6,535 bases of DNA, taken from positions 1 through 6,535 of the forward strand of contig CAMARL010000112.1 of assembly GCA_945860325.1 (NCBI GenBank). The letters run 5' to 3'. The notes under the pieces were generated by a model that was not told where the DNA came from, searched no databases, and saw only the letters and a list, made by a program, of their open reading frames with translations. The stretch is from Spirosoma fluviale (GTDB taxonomy: Bacteria > Bacteroidota > Bacteroidia > Cytophagales > Spirosomataceae). Every line of letters starts with the position of its first letter. Position 1 is the first letter of the stretch. Below are positions 6,244 through 6,535 of the stretch, one piece after another. A program made the translations under genes and the position numbers.

Positions 6244-6348
6244 CTAATACCTAATACCTAATACCTCTTACCTTTTACCTAATACCTCTTACCTCTTACC
6301 TATTACCTAATACCTAATACCTATTACCTAATACCTATTACCTAATCT
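6244..6348. repeat. Tandem 7-bp repeat array (14 full units plus one degenerate)
   Basis: Fourteen contiguous heptamers of the form CTNNTAC run from 6244 to 6341 with no spacer or indel. Only positions 3 and 4 vary: CTAATAC seven times, CTCTTAC three, CTATTAC three and CTTTTAC once. A degenerate fifteenth unit (CTAATCT, 6342-6348) runs two bases into the ugd stop codon. The array lies wholly in the gap between ugd and uxs and contains no reading frame. On the minus, co-transcribed strand it reads GTATTAG-type units, with a GG every 7 bases. Confidence 0.95.
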
Positions 6349-6535
6349 ACTTAACCACCCCTCGGCCAATGGAATAATAGGTGTATCCTAATTCTTTCAT
6401 TTGAGCCATTTCATATAAATTTCTACCGTCAAAAATAACCTTATTTTTTAATAAGCTTTCCATCCGTTCAAAATCAGGCGTTCTAAATTGTGGCCATTCG
6501 GTCACAATAAGGAGCGCATCCGCATTCTCAATCGC
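6347..6535 (-). CDS. ugd: UDP-glucose 6-dehydrogenase, C-terminal 62 residues (cut by window edge)
   Basis: The minus strand from the right edge is open in one frame for 62 codons, ending at TAG (6349-6347). The peptide contains ADALLIVTEWPQF, then RTPDFERMESLLKN, the FDGRNLY motif with the conserved UDP-contacting Arg region, and GYTYYSIGR just before the end. These are the hallmark blocks of the C-terminal UDP-binding domain of UDP-glucose/GDP-mannose dehydrogenases, and the IVTEW...YYSIGR combination points to UDP-glucose 6-dehydrogenase. That enzyme oxidises UDP-glucose to UDP-glucuronate with two NAD+. The N-terminal NAD domain and the catalytic Cys are outside the window. The last residues after the usual SIGR end are GVVK. 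It sits directly upstream of uxs on the same strand, forming consecutive pathway steps. Confidence 0.93.
   Translation of the reverse strand, partial: AIENADALLIVTEWPQFRTPDFERMESLLKNKVIFDGRNLYEMAQMKELGYTYYSIGRGVVK

Noticed and set aside
6244..6348. CRISPR array or replication iterons
   Set aside because: The units are 7 bp with no spacers, so this is not CRISPR. There is no rep gene, and a 7-bp period is too short for typical iterons of about 17-22 bp.

Overview
The window looks like chromosomal DNA of a Bacteroidota member. The evidence is AT-rich intergenic DNA, starts without Shine-Dalgarno sequences, promoter-like TAnnTTTG boxes, and a large Oar-type TonB-dependent receptor with an N-terminal carboxypeptidase-regulatory-like domain. 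A Cytophagales-like host is my guess from the style of the intergenic repeats; the sequence does not prove it.

Left part (1-1427, minus strand): selD (selenophosphate synthetase) is followed by a YbfF-type alpha/beta hydrolase that runs off the window. The two share an ATGA overlap at 381-384, so they are probably one translationally coupled transcript. A well-formed Bacteroidota -7 box sits just upstream of selD. The 253-bp divergent region 1428-1680 is very AT-rich and holds the selD promoter, a weaker candidate promoter for the receptor gene, and nothing else that I can see.

Centre (1681-5004, plus strand): a complete 1107-residue outer-membrane TonB-dependent receptor with signal peptide, regulatory-like domain, TonB-box-like segment, plug and barrel. 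It ends in a strong intrinsic terminator at 5024-5054. No SusD partner follows, so it appears to be a single-gene unit.

Right part (5005-6535): a convergent intergenic region carries two copies of a 37-bp repeat containing a palindrome of REP type, then the terminator of the minus-strand nucleotide-sugar genes. Those genes are the 3' end of ugd (UDP-glucose 6-dehydrogenase, entering from the right edge) and a complete uxs (UDP-glucuronate decarboxylase). They catalyse consecutive steps, UDP-glucose to UDP-glucuronate to UDP-xylose, and probably supply pentose or uronate precursors for surface polysaccharide. The 160-bp gap between them is filled by a 14-unit tandem array of a 7-bp repeat plus an imperfect GC-rich palindrome. 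The array is the most unusual feature in the window. No mobile-element gene, CRISPR array, tRNA or rRNA was seen.
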